A stretch of 64,000 bases of DNA from contig JADLSH010000271.1 of assembly GCA_016169945.1 (NCBI GenBank), positions 186,001 to 250,000 on the forward strand, read 5' to 3'. Source of the DNA: Trachythela sp. YZ-2020. Its lineage: Eukaryota > Cnidaria > Anthozoa > Malacalcyonacea > Clavulariidae. The position numbers and the translations under genes are program-made. This document shows positions 1-9,578 of the stretch, one piece after another. A model generated the notes under the pieces. It had not been told where the DNA came from and made no database searches. It saw only the letters and a list, made by a program, of their open reading frames with translations. Positions within the stretch are counted from its first letter, which is position 1. Each line of letters begins with the position of its first letter.

Positions 1-2
1 AT

Positions 3-92
3 TTTATAACTTCTTCTACAGAACCGAAAGATTTAAACGCAGTCCGTTAGTATATGCAATAGATAAATACAACGATAGGCTAAAACAGTAGT
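3..92 (+). pseudogene. C-terminal end of a LINE-type ORF (edge fragment)
   Basis: An open frame enters from the left edge and ends at a TAG at 90-92. The last residues, which include the string RFKRSPLVYAIDKYN, resemble the extreme C-terminus of non-LTR retrotransposon polyproteins (an RT-R-x-x-x-S-P/F pattern followed by I-x-x-YN). Only 29 codons are visible, so the assignment is weak. An AATAAA follows at about 261. The interval 93-283 shows nothing else. Confidence 0.35.
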
Positions 93-283
93 TTTTAATT
101 TGAGAACGTTCTATATATATAGTCGTATATTTTAGTCGTATTTTAGATATAAATTTGTATATACATGTAATATTTTAGAATTAGTTGTAATCTTAACTAG
201 TAGTTGAACCAAATTGTAAACACATTATAATTTAGCGTATCCGCTATTGAAATGTGGGAAATAAAGCCATTATATATTATATT

Positions 284-333
284 AAATGACTGGTGCCTTA
301 AACAAGCGCCTTAGACCGCTCGGCCACGCTACC
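284..333 (-). pseudogene. tRNA-Leu(AAG) 5' fragment
   Basis: Only the 5' half (acceptor strand, D-arm, anticodon arm) remains. The variable arm and T-arm are missing, so this marks the left boundary of the array. Confidence 0.7.
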
Positions 334-481
334 ATTACCTGGAAGCTATTCGAATCCTAACAAAACTTTCTAAAGAATATTGACTATTATATTTTAAACG
401 GCACTGTTTTCGGGAAAGAGAAGTTGAAGAGTTGCATTTTATCAAAGATGTAAAAAGAGAGGAACATATATTCCAAGCCGA

Positions 482-579
482 TGTCAGGTGTGGGATTCGA
501 ACCCACGCCCACAATTGTGGACCAGAATTCTTAATATCCATCTTAAGTCTGGCGCCTTTGACCGCTCGGCCAACCTGAC
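482..579 (-). tRNA. tRNA-Leu(TAA) with 14-nt intron
   Basis: Read on the minus strand this is a 98-nt class II tRNA gene. It has the acceptor GTCAGGT, the anticodon stem CCAGA/TCTGG, the loop CTTAAG with anticodon TAA, a long variable arm and a T-loop TTCGAAT. A 14-nt intron lies between nucleotides 37 and 38, the canonical position. The neighbouring Gly(TCC) gene is deleted in this unit. A T6 Pol III terminator is expected in this context but is shortened by the deletion. Confidence 0.85.
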
Positions 580-700
580 AAGCGGAAAACGCTTTCAAAG
601 AATTAAAAAAAATGTATTCGTAATGACTGTGAACGACATCTGGGGGATGGGCAACTTTTAAAATCGATTATGGAGGTGTATTTTGAACACGCTCTTGTCT

Positions 701-772
701 GTTTCTGTGGTGTAATGGTTAGCACTTTGGACTTTGAATCCAAGGATCCGAGTTCAAGTCTCGGCAGAACCT
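701..772 (+). tRNA. tRNA-Gln(TTG), acceptor mismatch
   Basis: This 72-nt gene has anticodon loop CTTTGAA (TTG) and T-loop TTCAAGT. G2 is changed to T, which breaks the second acceptor pair, so function is doubtful. Confidence 0.75.
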
Positions 773-1007
773 TAGGATGTTCATGTGCATGGATTTTCAT
801 ATTTCCACAGAGGATATGATTCATGCCTTAAATTTTATTACACATCGCACAATGGAAAGTGGTAAAAATATTTTTACTTACTGGAGTTGACAGAGACTTG
901 TATCACGGTGGAGTTTAAAATTTTTGAAAATATTGCACATTCGAGCAAACAAGGCAATACATAATAAAAATATGTTACAAAGCATCAGTCAATAAAATCC
1001 CAGAAAA

Positions 1008-1246
1008 TGGGCATTGGTCGGATTCGTACCCACGCCATGGAAGTTACTGGTATCTGAAATCAGCGCCTTAAGGCTCTTTTCCACTCATCGCAAAAACCAA
1101 ATCGCAAGCTCGCTGCGAGTACTTTCATCCAATCACAATGCTCGACAGTTTATTTTAATTACATGCAAGAACTCGCAGCGAGTTTGCGAGATGATTTTGC
1201 GATGAATGGAGAAGAGCCTTTAGACCACGTACTCGGCAACATTACC
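1008..1246 (-). pseudogene. tRNA-Leu(CAG)-like gene split by a MITE
   Basis: The flanks read as a tRNA-Leu with loop TTCAGAT (CAG). A MITE (1071-1219) interrupts the sequence just 3' of the D-loop, with TTA on both sides. The B box is altered (GGTACGAATCC rather than GGTTCGAATCC) and the T-stem is mismatched, so this is a dead gene. Confidence 0.8.
1071..1219. mobile_element. 149-bp Harbinger-like MITE
   Basis: The terminal inverted repeats are nearly 48 bp long, beginning AGGCTCTTTTCCACTC and ending as its near complement. A 3-bp TTA duplication flanks the element (1068-1070 and 1220-1222). TWA target duplications are the hallmark of PIF/Harbinger elements. There is no coding capacity. Confidence 0.8.
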
Positions 1247-1386
1247 TTTTTCTGTTTTAGTTAGGGATAATATTTTGCATAGATGACGTTGGTTATTCTG
1301 TCCCTTTATTCAAAGCTCTCATTTTTATGGTAAAATTGCAGAATAATCTCCTGAACGTGGAACTTATTAGATATGTTTAAAATATG

Positions 1387-1468
1387 TGGCAGCGGTGGGA
1401 TTCGAACCCACGCCATGGAAATGACTGGTGCCTTAAACCAGCGCCTTAGACCACTCGGCCACGCTACC
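1387..1468 (-). tRNA. tRNA-Leu(AAG)
   Basis: This is an 82-nt class II gene. The acceptor GGTAGCG pairs with CGCTGCC, the anticodon loop is TTAAGGC (AAG), the T-loop is TTCGAAT and the discriminator is A. TTTT lies a few bases downstream on the minus strand. It closely matches animal tRNA-Leu(AAG). Confidence 0.9.
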
Positions 1469-1645
1469 ATTACCTTGAAGCTATTCGAATCCTAGCAAAA
1501 CTTTCCAAAGAATATTGACTATTATATTTCAAACGGCACCGTTTTTGGGAAAGACAAATTGAATAAGAGTTGCATTTTACCAAAGATGTAAAAAGAGAGG
1601 AACATATATTCCAAATCAAGCATTCCAAGCTTAAACAAAGATCGC

Positions 1646-1717
1646 TGCGTTGACCGGGAATCGAACCCAGATCTACTGCTTGGAAGGCAAAAATGCTAAC
1701 CATTCCACCATCAACGC
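1646..1717 (-). tRNA. tRNA-Gly(TCC)
   Basis: This 72-nt gene has acceptor GCGTTGA/TCAACGC, loop CTTCCAA (TCC) and T-loop TTCGATT. One base in the D-loop differs from the array consensus. Confidence 0.87.
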
Positions 1718-1794
1718 ATCACACAAAACATTTTTGAACCCAATTGGTTTTCAACTCAGATAAAACAGGCAACATGAAATGCGAAAAAAGCCAA

Positions 1795-1892
1795 TGTGAG
1801 GTGTGGGATTCGAACCCACGCCCACAATAGTGGACCAGAATTCTTAATATTCATCTTAAGTCTGGCGCCTTTCACCGCTTGGCCAACCTGAC
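1795..1892 (-). tRNA. tRNA-Leu(TAA) with intron, degenerate
   Basis: The layout matches the intact copies. A C-to-G change in the 3' acceptor strand and changes in the D-arm break pairs, so it may be inactive. Confidence 0.65.
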
Positions 1893-2013
1893 AAGCGGAA
1901 AAGGGTTTCAAATAATTTAAAAAAATGTATTCGTAATGTGTGTGAACGACATCTGGGGGATGGGCAACTGTTAAAATGGATTACAGAGGTATATATTCAA
2001 TAAACTCTTGTCA

Positions 2014-2085
2014 GGTTCTGTGGTGTAATGGTTAGCACTTTGGACTTTGAATCCAAGGATCCGAGTTCAAGTCTCGGCAGAACCT
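2014..2085 (+). tRNA. tRNA-Gln(TTG)
   Basis: This copy is intact, with acceptor GGTTCTG/CAGAACC, box A GTGTAATGGTTAG, loop CTTTGAA (TTG) and box B GAGTTCAAGTC. It matches animal tRNA-Gln(TTG). Confidence 0.92.
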
Positions 2086-2320
2086 TAGGATGATCATGTG
2101 CATGGATTTTCATATTTCCACAGAGGATATGATTCATGCCTTAAATTTTATTACACATCGCACAATGGAAAGTGGTAAAAATATTTTTACTTATTGGAGT
2201 TGACAGAGATTTGTATCACGGGGGAGTTTAAAATTTCTGAAAATATTGCACATTCAAGCAAACAAGGCAATACATAATACAAATATGTAACAAAGCATCA
2301 GTCAATAAAATCCCAGAAAA

Positions 2321-2559
2321 TGGGCATTGGTCGGATTCGTACCCACGCCATCGAAATTACTGGCATCTGAAATCAGCGCGTTAAGGCTCTTTTCCACTCA
2401 TCGCAAAAACCAACTCGCAAGCTCGCTGCGAGTACTTTCATCCAATCACAATGCTCGACAGTTTATTTTAATTACATGCAAGAACTCGCAGCGAGTTTGC
2501 GAGTTGATTTTGCGATGAATGGAGAAGAGCCTTTAGACCACGTACTCGGCCACATTACC
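2321..2559 (-). pseudogene. tRNA-Leu(CAG)-like gene split by a MITE
   Basis: The MITE occupies 2384-2532 with TTA at 2381-2383 and 2533-2535. The T-arm is decayed. Confidence 0.8.
2384..2532. mobile_element. 149-bp Harbinger-like MITE
   Basis: This is a full-length copy with TTA on both sides. Confidence 0.8.
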
Positions 2560-2690
2560 TTTTTCTGTTTTAGTTAGGGATAATATTTTGCATAGATGAC
2601 GCTGGTTATGCTGTCCCTTTATTCAAAGCCTCTCATTTTCATGGTAAAATTGCAGAATAATCTCCTGAACGTGGAACTTATTATATAAAG

Positions 2691-2790
2691 GTTAAAGCAC
2701 GAGGGAGAGGTTTTTATTTAACTGTGAAGACCGAGCGCGAAGCGCGAGGTCTTTACAGTTAAATAAAAACCGACTCTCGAGTGCTTTAAC
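2691..2790. repeat. 100-bp palindrome (foldback/MITE)
   Basis: The arms start GTTAAAGCAC and end GTGCTTTAAC. A second paired segment (ATTTAACTGT with ACAGTTAAAT) lies inside, around a GC-rich centre. It sits directly beside the left end of the recombinase-bearing insertion. Confidence 0.7.
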
Positions 2791-2800
2791 TTGTTTATAT

Positions 2801-4141
2801 ACTTGCCACAGCCTATTCTTTTGTTTTTCGGAGGTTTCTACATTAGAAATTCAAGCTAATACATAGTTTGTTTTTGAAAAAGAGCAATTAGGGATTTGAT
2901 TGTGTTATTACAATTGTTAAATCAATTATTTTTAACAGTTGTGTGCATGAATGAATTCACACAAATTGCTTTGCATTTTGCATTCCCAAATTGCTTTGAA
3001 GTACGATGATCAGGGCAAGAAATATCTTGAATACAGCGAGGATGTTAGTAAAACCAACTCCGGTGGGCTTAAAGAAAGAAAAACTAAACCGAAAGTTACT
3101 CGGGCATATTAAAATACTGATTCGACGAGATGCATAGTGCGTTTATACGAAAAATATTGTAGCCTTTGGTAAGAGCTTGTTTTGTTTGATTGTACTATAG
3201 AGTTTTTTATCGTTTTGATGTAATTAAGACCGCTTGTCAATGTGTAATGTATGAATTTTCTCGTTATAGTCCAAAAGAAAGAAATAACGACGCGTTCTAC
3301 CTCACCCCGTTGAAAAAACCCAAGCCTAGCTGTTGGTATTCCGTTGGGCCATAATAAGTTATCAAGTACGGTAAAGCGACTTTGTGACGCTGGAGGAATT
3401 ACTGGTTTTAAAACAAACCACATTTTACGGGCTACAGCGGCAACAAGATTATACGACGCAAAAGTTGACGAACACCTAATATGTGAAAAAACAGGTTAGT
3501 CAGTTTTGACGAATCATTCGGATGCTGATTAATATTTTGGTAATTTTTTAGACTTATACTTCGTCTTTTATTGAAGGACATCGAAGTTTGGCTGTACGAG
3601 CATACAAAAGAACAAGCAAAGAACTTGAGGAGAGCGTTTCGTCCGTATTGTACGGACATTCAACACCGTCAAAAAAGATGGCAGTTCAAGTAAAGGAGAC
3701 CAAACCTGAAGAAGCTGTTAAAGAGGAGGAAACGAAGTTGCATGAAGATATGAGTACCAAAAGATATGAGTAACAGATAAGAAAACAACTCCTCATAATA
3801 TTACTATTAACTTTAACCTGTCGTGACAAACTTGATTTTTACTTTGTGCGTAGAATAGTTGTATGTATTTGATTGAAGTTTTGTGTATGCTTGGGCGGGT
3901 GATTTTGTTTGAGATACTTAATTTAAATGCGTTTTGTTAATTATGCTAATTTTTAACGTAAAGTTATCCCAGGTTATTATTTTTCGGTAATAACCTGGTA
4001 CTAGGTTATTATTTTTCCGTAATAACCTTCAACGCCGCATTTCCCCGGGAGAAATCAAATACCACCGCGTGCTTTTAAATTGGAGGTTATTACGGAGAAG
4101 TTAAAAACCGACGAAAAACAAAAGAATAGGGTGTGGCAAGT
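2801..4141. mobile_element. Element with about 31-bp TIRs carrying a tyrosine recombinase relic
   Basis: The left terminus begins ACTTGCCACA. The right terminus is its reverse complement (TGTGGCAAGT), and the match extends over about 31 bp with a few differences. The block, including the adjoining palindrome, splits the spacer that normally joins Leu(CAG) to Leu(AAG). Near the right end a segment of 3966-4025 repeats GGTTATTA-type hairpins. Target duplications are not clear. Confidence 0.65.
3002..3773 (+). pseudogene. Crypton-type (DUF3504-like) tyrosine recombinase relic
   Basis: Three exons can be recognised. Exon 3002-3168 begins with DDQGKKYLEY and has an in-frame TAA at 3110-3112. Exon 3270-3494 contains FYLTPLKKPK, then a frameshift near 3340, then GHNKLSSTVKRLC and TNHILRATAATRLY. 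Exon 3577-3773 begins GHRSLAVRAYKRTS. Splice sites GT/AG fit, and the exon 1 to exon 2 phase joins correctly. The HxxR box (HILR), the GHRS box and the candidate nucleophile tyrosine in RAYKR are all visible, as in tyrosine recombinases of the Crypton/ZMYM2-QRICH1-like group. The stop and frameshift make it inactive. It is incomplete at the N-terminus. Confidence 0.75.
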
Positions 4142-4163
4142 TTGTAAATATGTTTAAAATATG

Positions 4164-4245
4164 TGGCAGAGGTGGGATTCAAACCCACGCCATCGAAATG
4201 ACTGGTGCCTTAAACCAGCGCCTTAGACCACTCGGCCACGCTACC
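4164..4245 (-). tRNA. tRNA-Leu(AAG), T-loop variant
   Basis: C56 in the T-loop is replaced by T (TTTGAAT) and one acceptor base differs, so box B is weakened. Confidence 0.7.
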
Positions 4246-4422
4246 ATTACCTGGAAGCTATTCGAACCCTAGCAAAACTTTCTAAAGAATATTGACTACT
4301 ATATTTTAAACGGCACTGTTTTCTGGAAAGAGAAGTTGAATAAGAGTTGCATTTTACCAAAGATTTAAAAAGAGAGGAACATATATTCCAAATCAAGCAT
4401 TCCAACCTTAAACAAAGATCGT

Positions 4423-4494
4423 TGCGTTGACCGGGAATCGAACCCAGATATACTGCTTAGAAGGCAAGAATGCTAACCATTACACCATCAACGC
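4423..4494 (-). tRNA. tRNA-Gly body with anticodon TCT (Arg)
   Basis: The body matches the Gly(TCC) genes of the array, but the anticodon loop reads CTTCTAA instead of CTTCCAA. The anticodon is therefore TCT, which would decode AGA (Arg). A second change creates a mismatch at the top of the anticodon stem. It could be a pseudogene or an identity-shifted tRNA. Confidence 0.75.
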
Positions 4495-4570
4495 ATCACA
4501 CAAAATATTTTTGGACACAATTGGTATTCAACTCAGATAAAACAGGCAACATGAAATGCAAAAAAGCCGA

Positions 4571-4668
4571 AGTCAGGTGTGGGATTCGAACCCACGCCCA
4601 CAATTGTGGACCAGAATTCTTAATATTCATCTTAAATCTGGCGCCTTTGACCGCTCGGCCAACCTGAC
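4571..4668 (-). tRNA. tRNA-Leu(TAA) with intron, variant
   Basis: The discriminator position is T on the minus strand instead of A, and nucleotide 32 is T. The anticodon TAA and the intron are kept. Confidence 0.7.
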
Positions 4669-4792
4669 AAGTGGAAAACGCTTTCAAAGAATTAGAAAAA
4701 ATGTATTCGTCATAATGACTGTGAACGACTTCTGGGGGAGGGGCAACTCTTAAAATCGATTATGGAGGTGTATTTTTAACACGCTCTTGTCT

Positions 4793-4864
4793 GTTTCTGT
4801 GGTGTAATGGTTAGCACTTTGGACTTTGAATCCAAGGATCCGATTTCAAGTCTCGGCAGAACCT
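4793..4864 (+). tRNA. tRNA-Gln(TTG), degenerate
   Basis: It carries G2 to T in the acceptor and a G to T change in the T-stem (CGATT). Confidence 0.65.
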
Positions 4865-5099
4865 TAGGATGATCATGTGCATGGATTTTCATATTTCCAC
4901 AGAGGATATGATTCATGCCTTAAATTTTATTACACATCGCACAATGGAAATTGGTAAAAATATTTTTACTTATTGGAGTTGACAGAGACTTGTATCACGG
5001 TGGAGTTTAAAATTTTTGAAAATTTTGCACATTCGAGCAAACAAGGCAATACATTATAAAAATATGTTACAAAGCATCAGTCAATAAAATCCCAGAAAA

Positions 5100-5350
5100 T
5101 GGGCATTGGTCGGATTCGTACCCACGCCATCGAAATTACTGGTATCTGAAATCAGTTTAAGGTTTCTTCGAAATCAGCGCTTTTTCCACTCATCGCAAAA
5201 ACCAAATCGCAAGTTCGCTGCGAGTACTTTCATCCAATCACAATGCTCGACAGTTTATTTTAATTACATGCAAGAACTCGCAGCGAGTTTGCGAGTTGAT
5301 TTTACGATGAGTGGAAAAGAGCCTTTAGACACGTACTCGGCCACATTACC
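5100..5350 (-). pseudogene. tRNA-Leu(CAG)-like gene split by a rearranged MITE
   Basis: The left MITE end is scrambled, with a partly repeated GAAATCAG segment. The right end, with TTA at 5325-5327, is normal. Confidence 0.7.
5180..5324. mobile_element. Harbinger-like MITE, left end rearranged
   Basis: The left terminal few bases are replaced, and the remainder matches the 149-bp consensus. Confidence 0.65.
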
Positions 5351-5491
5351 TTTTTCTGTTTTAGTTAGGGATAATCTTTTGCATAGATGACGTTGGTTAT
5401 TCTGTCCCTTTATTCAAAGCCTCTCATTTTCATTGTAAAATTGCAGGATAATCTCTTGAACGTGGAACTTATTATATATGTTTAAAATATG

Positions 5492-5573
5492 TGGCAGCGG
5501 TGGGATTCGAACCCACGCCATCGAAATGACTGGTGCCTTAAACGAGCGCCTTAGACCACTCGGCCACGCTACC
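5492..5573 (-). tRNA. tRNA-Leu(AAG), anticodon-stem mismatch
   Basis: One base in the anticodon stem differs (CTCGT against ACCAG). Box A and box B are intact. Confidence 0.75.
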
Positions 5574-5750
5574 ATTACCTGGAAGCTATTCGAATCCTAG
5601 CAAAACGTTTTAAAGAATATTGACTATTATATCTTAAGCGGCACTGTTTCCGGGAAAGACAAGTGGAATAAGAGTTGCATTTTACATAACATGTTAAAAG
5701 AGAGGAACATATATTCCAAATCAAGCATTCCAAGCTTAAACAAAGATCGC

Positions 5751-5822
5751 TGCGTTGACCGGGAATCGAACCCAGATCTACTGCTTGGAAGGCAACAATG
5801 CTAACCATTACACCATCAACGC
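5751..5822 (-). tRNA. tRNA-Gly(TCC)
   Basis: This copy is intact and matches the array consensus at every stem. Confidence 0.9.
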
Positions 5823-5898
5823 ATCACACAAAACATTTTTGGACCCAATTGGTATTCAACTCAGATAAAACAGGCAACATGAAATGCAAAAAAGCCGA

Positions 5899-5976
5899 TA
5901 TCAGGTGTGGGATTCGAACCAGAATTCTTAATATTCATCTTAAGTCTGGCGCCTTTGACCGCTCGGCCAACCTGAC
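5899..5976 (-). pseudogene. tRNA-Leu(TAA) with 20-nt deletion
   Basis: The variable arm and half of the T-stem are lost by a deletion between two short ACC-containing repeats. The same lesion recurs at 7539 and 13903, so it spread by unit duplication. Confidence 0.8.
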
Positions 5977-6097
5977 AAGCGGAAAACGCTTTCAAAGAAT
6001 TTTAGAAAATGTACTCGTAATGACTGTGAACGACATCTGGGGGATGGGCAACTCTTAAAATCGATTATAGAGGTGTATTTTGAACACGCTCTTGTCT

Positions 6098-6169
6098 GGT
6101 GCTGTGGTGTAATGGTTAGCACTTTGGACTTTGAATCCAAGGATCCGAGTTCAAGTCTCGGCAGAACCT
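6098..6169 (+). tRNA. tRNA-Gln(TTG), acceptor mismatch
   Basis: T4 of the acceptor is G, which breaks one pair. Confidence 0.72.
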
Positions 6170-6404
6170 TAGGATGATCATGTGCATGGATTTTCATATT
6201 TCCACGGAGGATATGATTCAAGCCTTAAATTTTACTAGACATCCCACAATGGAATGTGGTCAAAATATTTTTACTTATGGGAGTTGACAGAGACTTGTAT
6301 CACGGTGGAGTTTAAAATATTTGAAAATATTGCACATTCAAGCAAACAAGGCAATACATAATAAAAATATGTTACAAAGCATCAGTCAATAAAATCCCAG
6401 AAAA

Positions 6405-6641
6405 TGGGCATTGGTCGGATTCGTACCCACGCCATCGAAATTACTGGTATCTGAAATCAGCGTTTAACGCTTTTTCCACTCATCGCAAAAACCAACTCGC
6501 AAGCTCGCTGCGAGTACTTTCATCCAATCACAATGCTCGACAGTTTATATTAATTAGATGCAAGAACTCGCAGCGAGTTTGCGAGTTGATTTTTCGATGA
6601 GTGGAAAAGAGCCTTTAGACCACGTACTCGGCCACATTACC
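6405..6641 (-). pseudogene. tRNA-Leu(CAG)-like gene split by a MITE
   Basis: The MITE occupies about 6467-6614. Confidence 0.75.
6467..6614. mobile_element. Harbinger-like MITE
   Basis: TTA flanks both sides. The first bases are ACGC instead of AGGC, as also seen at 12794. Confidence 0.72.
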
Positions 6642-6779
6642 TTTTATGTTTCAGTTAGGGATAATCTTTGCATAGATGACGCTGGTTATTCTGTCCTTTA
6701 TTCCAAGCCTCTCATTTTCATGGTAAAATTGCAGGATAATCTCCTGAACGTGGAACTTATTATATATGTTTAAAATATG

Positions 6780-6860
6780 TGGCAGCGGTGGATTCGAACC
6801 CACGCCATCGAAATGACTGGTGCCTTAAACCAGCGCCTTAGACCACTCGGCCACGCTACC
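6780..6860 (-). tRNA. tRNA-Leu(AAG), one-base deletion in T-stem
   Basis: A run of three G on the + strand is reduced to two in the T-stem. The homologue at 13110 is intact, so a consensus error is possible. Confidence 0.65.
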
Positions 6861-6871
6861 ATTACCTGAAA

Positions 6872-7235
6872 CAGGGCCTTTTTAACTAATGTACTGAGGC
6901 AAAAGCCCCAGCCCCCATGTTCGCCCCCAGTAAGCTATTTTTGCCCCCAGTGAAGGTCCTTTGTCCAAAGTATAAGCCAAAAAGGGGAAAAACTGAGTTT
7001 AGAGGAAGGTTATTGTATTCTCACAACAAAACCTGGCTCCGTTTAGATGGGATATATCAAAAATTGTCTGTGGAAATGCAGGAAATCAAGCCACAGAGAC
7101 TCAAGAATACAAAAATTTTCGGGGGGAGGACCCCCAGACCCCCCGTTGCCTTCCTACACCTGTAATACACCACATACTTCTTACGTCCCCTTTCGATGAT
7201 GCCCCCCCACTGACGATTTCTTAAAAAAGGCCCTG
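6872..7235. mobile_element. Non-autonomous hAT-like element, 364 bp
   Basis: The termini CAGGGCCTTTTTAA and TTAAAAAAGGCCCTG are inverted repeats. The flanking 8-mers ACCTGAAA (6864-6871) and GCCTGAAA (7236-7243) differ at one base and fit a hAT-type 8-bp target duplication. The interior has C-rich tracts and no transposase. It sits just upstream (5' side) of a tRNA-Leu(AAG). Confidence 0.75.
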
Positions 7236-7390
7236 GCCTGAAAGCTGTTCGAATCCTAGCAAAACGTTTTAAAGAATATTGACTATTATATTTTAAACGG
7301 CACTGTTTCCGGGAAAGACAAGTTGAATAAGAGTTGCATTTACCTAACATGTAAAAAGATGTAAGCATTCCAAGCTTAAACAAAGATTGC

Positions 7391-7462
7391 TGCGTTGACC
7401 GGGAATCGAACCCAGACCTACTGCTTGGAAGGCAACAATGCTAACCATTACACCATCAACGC
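7391..7462 (-). tRNA. tRNA-Gly(TCC)
   Basis: It differs from consensus by one base in the variable loop. Confidence 0.85.
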
Positions 7463-7538
7463 ATCACACAAAACATTTTTGGACCCAATTGGTATTCAAC
7501 TCAGATAAAACAGGCAACATGAAATGCAAAAAAGCCGA

Positions 7539-7616
7539 TATCAGGTGTGGGATTCGAACCAGAATTCTTAATATTCATCTTAAGTCTGGCGCCTTTGACC
7601 GCCCGGCCAACCTGAC
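7539..7616 (-). pseudogene. tRNA-Leu(TAA) with 20-nt deletion
   Basis: It has the same deletion as 5899-5976 plus a D-arm change. Confidence 0.8.
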
Positions 7617-7737
7617 AAGTGGAAAACGCTTTCAAAGAATTAGAAAAAATGTATTCGTAATGACTATGAACGACATCTGGGGGATGGGCAACTCTTAAAA
7701 TCGATTATAGAGGTGTATTTTGAACACGCTCTTGTCT

Positions 7738-7809
7738 GGTTCTGTGGTGTAATGGTTAGCACTTTGGACTTTGAATCCAAGGATCCGATTTCAAGTCTCG
7801 GCAGAACCT
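7738..7809 (+). tRNA. tRNA-Gln(TTG), T-stem mismatch
   Basis: The acceptor is normal. The T-stem reads CGATT. Confidence 0.72.
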
Positions 7810-8041
7810 TAGGAGATCATGTGCATGGATTTTCATATTTCAACAGAGGATATGATTTGAAATTTTACTAGACATCCCACACTGGACTGTGGTCAAATTA
7901 TTTTTACTTATGGGAGTTGACAGAGACTTGTATCTCGGTGGAGTTTAAAATTTTGAAAATATTGCACATTAATTCAAGCAAACAAGGCAATACATAATAA
8001 AAAATATGTTACAAAGCATCAGTCAATAAAATCCCAGAAAA

Positions 8042-8274
8042 TGGGCATTGGTCGGATTCGTACCCACGCCATCGAAATTACTGGTATCTGAAATCGTTCA
8101 TATGTTTTTCCACTCATCGCAAAACCAACTCGCAAGCTCGCTGCGAGTACTTTCATCCAATCACAATGCTCGACAGTTTATATTAATTACATGCAAGAAC
8201 TCGCAGCGAGTTTGCGAGTTGATTTTTCGATGAGTGGAAAAGAGCCTTTAGACCACGTACTCGGCCACATTACC
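8042..8274 (-). pseudogene. tRNA-Leu(CAG)-like gene split by a MITE
   Basis: The 5' junction of the MITE is altered relative to the homologue at 14406-14644. Confidence 0.72.
8101..8247. mobile_element. Harbinger-like MITE, left end altered
   Basis: TTA follows at 8248-8250. The left terminus is replaced by CATATG-like sequence. Confidence 0.65.
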
Positions 8275-8414
8275 TTTTTCTGTTTCAGTTAGGGATAATC
8301 TTTTGCATAGATGACGCTGGTTATTCTGTCCTTTATTCAAAGCCTCTCATTTTCATGGTAAAATTGCAGGATAATCTTCTGAACGTGGAACTTATTATAT
8401 ATGTTTAAAATATG

Positions 8415-8496
8415 TGGCAGCGGTGGGATTCGAACCCACGCCATCGAATTGACTGGTGCCTTAAACCAGCGCCTTAGACAACTCGGCCACGCTACC
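8415..8496 (-). tRNA. tRNA-Leu(AAG), D-loop variant
   Basis: The D-loop reads GAGTTG in place of GAGTGG. All else is intact. Confidence 0.8.
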
Positions 8497-8675
8497 ATTA
8501 CCTGGAAGCAACTCGAATCCTAGCAAAACGTTTTAAAGAATATTGACTATAATATTTTAAACGGCACTGTTTCCGGGAAAGACAAGTTGAATAAGAGTTG
8601 CATTTTACCTAACATGTAAAAAGAGAGGAACATATATTCCAAATCAAGCATTCCAAGCTTATAAACAAAGATCGC

Positions 8676-8747
8676 TGCGTTGACCGGGAATCGAACCCAG
8701 ATCTACTGCTTGGAAGGCAACAATGCTAACCATTACACCATCAACGC
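8676..8747 (-). tRNA. tRNA-Gly(TCC)
   Basis: Intact. Confidence 0.9.
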
Positions 8748-8823
8748 ACCACACAAAACATTTTTGGACACAATTGGTATTCAACTCAGATAAAACAGGC
8801 AACATGAAATGCAAAAAAGCCGA

Positions 8824-8921
8824 TGTCAGGTGTGGGATTCGAACCCACGCCCACAATTGTGGACCAGAATTCTTAATATTCATCTTAAGTCTGGCGCCTT
8901 TGACCGCTCGGCCAACCTGAC
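8824..8921 (-). tRNA. tRNA-Leu(TAA) with 14-nt intron
   Basis: This is an intact reference copy. The intron is 8870-8883, after the purine at position 37. A T6 Pol III terminator lies about 10 nt beyond the 3' end. Confidence 0.92.
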
Positions 8922-9042
8922 AAGCGGAAAACGCTTTAAAAAGAATTTAAAAAATGTATTCGTAATGACTGTGAACGACATCTGGGGGATGGGCAACTTT
9001 TAAAATCGATGATAGAGGTGTATTTTGAACACGCTCTTGTCT

Positions 9043-9114
9043 GGTTCTATGGTGTAATGGTTAGCACTTTGGGCTCTGAATCCAAGGATCCGAGTTCAAG
9101 TCTCGGTAAAACCT
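9043..9114 (+). tRNA. tRNA-Gln(CTG)
   Basis: The loop CTCTGAA gives anticodon CTG. One acceptor mismatch (C5-A68) and a G-T pair in the anticodon stem are present. Confidence 0.75.
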
Positions 9115-9350
9115 TAGGATGATCACGTGCATGGATTTTCCTATTTCCACAGAGGTATGATTCATGCCTTAAATTTTACTAGGCATCCAACAATGGAATG
9201 CGGTCACAATATTTTTACTTATGGGAGTTGACAGAGACTTGTATCACGGTGGAGTTTCAAATTTTTGAAAATATTGCACTTTCAAGCAAACAAGGCAATA
9301 CATAACAATAATATGTTACAAAGCATCCGTCAATATATAATCTCTGAATA

Positions 9351-9437
9351 TGGGCATTGGTCGGATTCGTACCCACGCCATTGAAATTACTGGTATCTGA
9401 ATTCACCGCCTTAGACCACATACTCGGCCATATTGCC
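9351..9437 (-). pseudogene. Uninterrupted tRNA-Leu(CAG)-like gene
   Basis: This 87-nt copy has no MITE. It shows the empty site, with one TTA between the anticodon arm and D-arm. The T-stem and B box are mutated. Confidence 0.75.
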
Positions 9438-9578
9438 TTTTTCAGTTTTAGTTAGGCATAATCTATAGCATAAATGTTGCGGGTTATTCTGTCTCTTTAT
9501 TCAAAGCCTCTTCTTTTTATGGTAAAATTACAGGATAATCTCGTGAACTTGGAACTTATTATGGATGTGTAATACACG

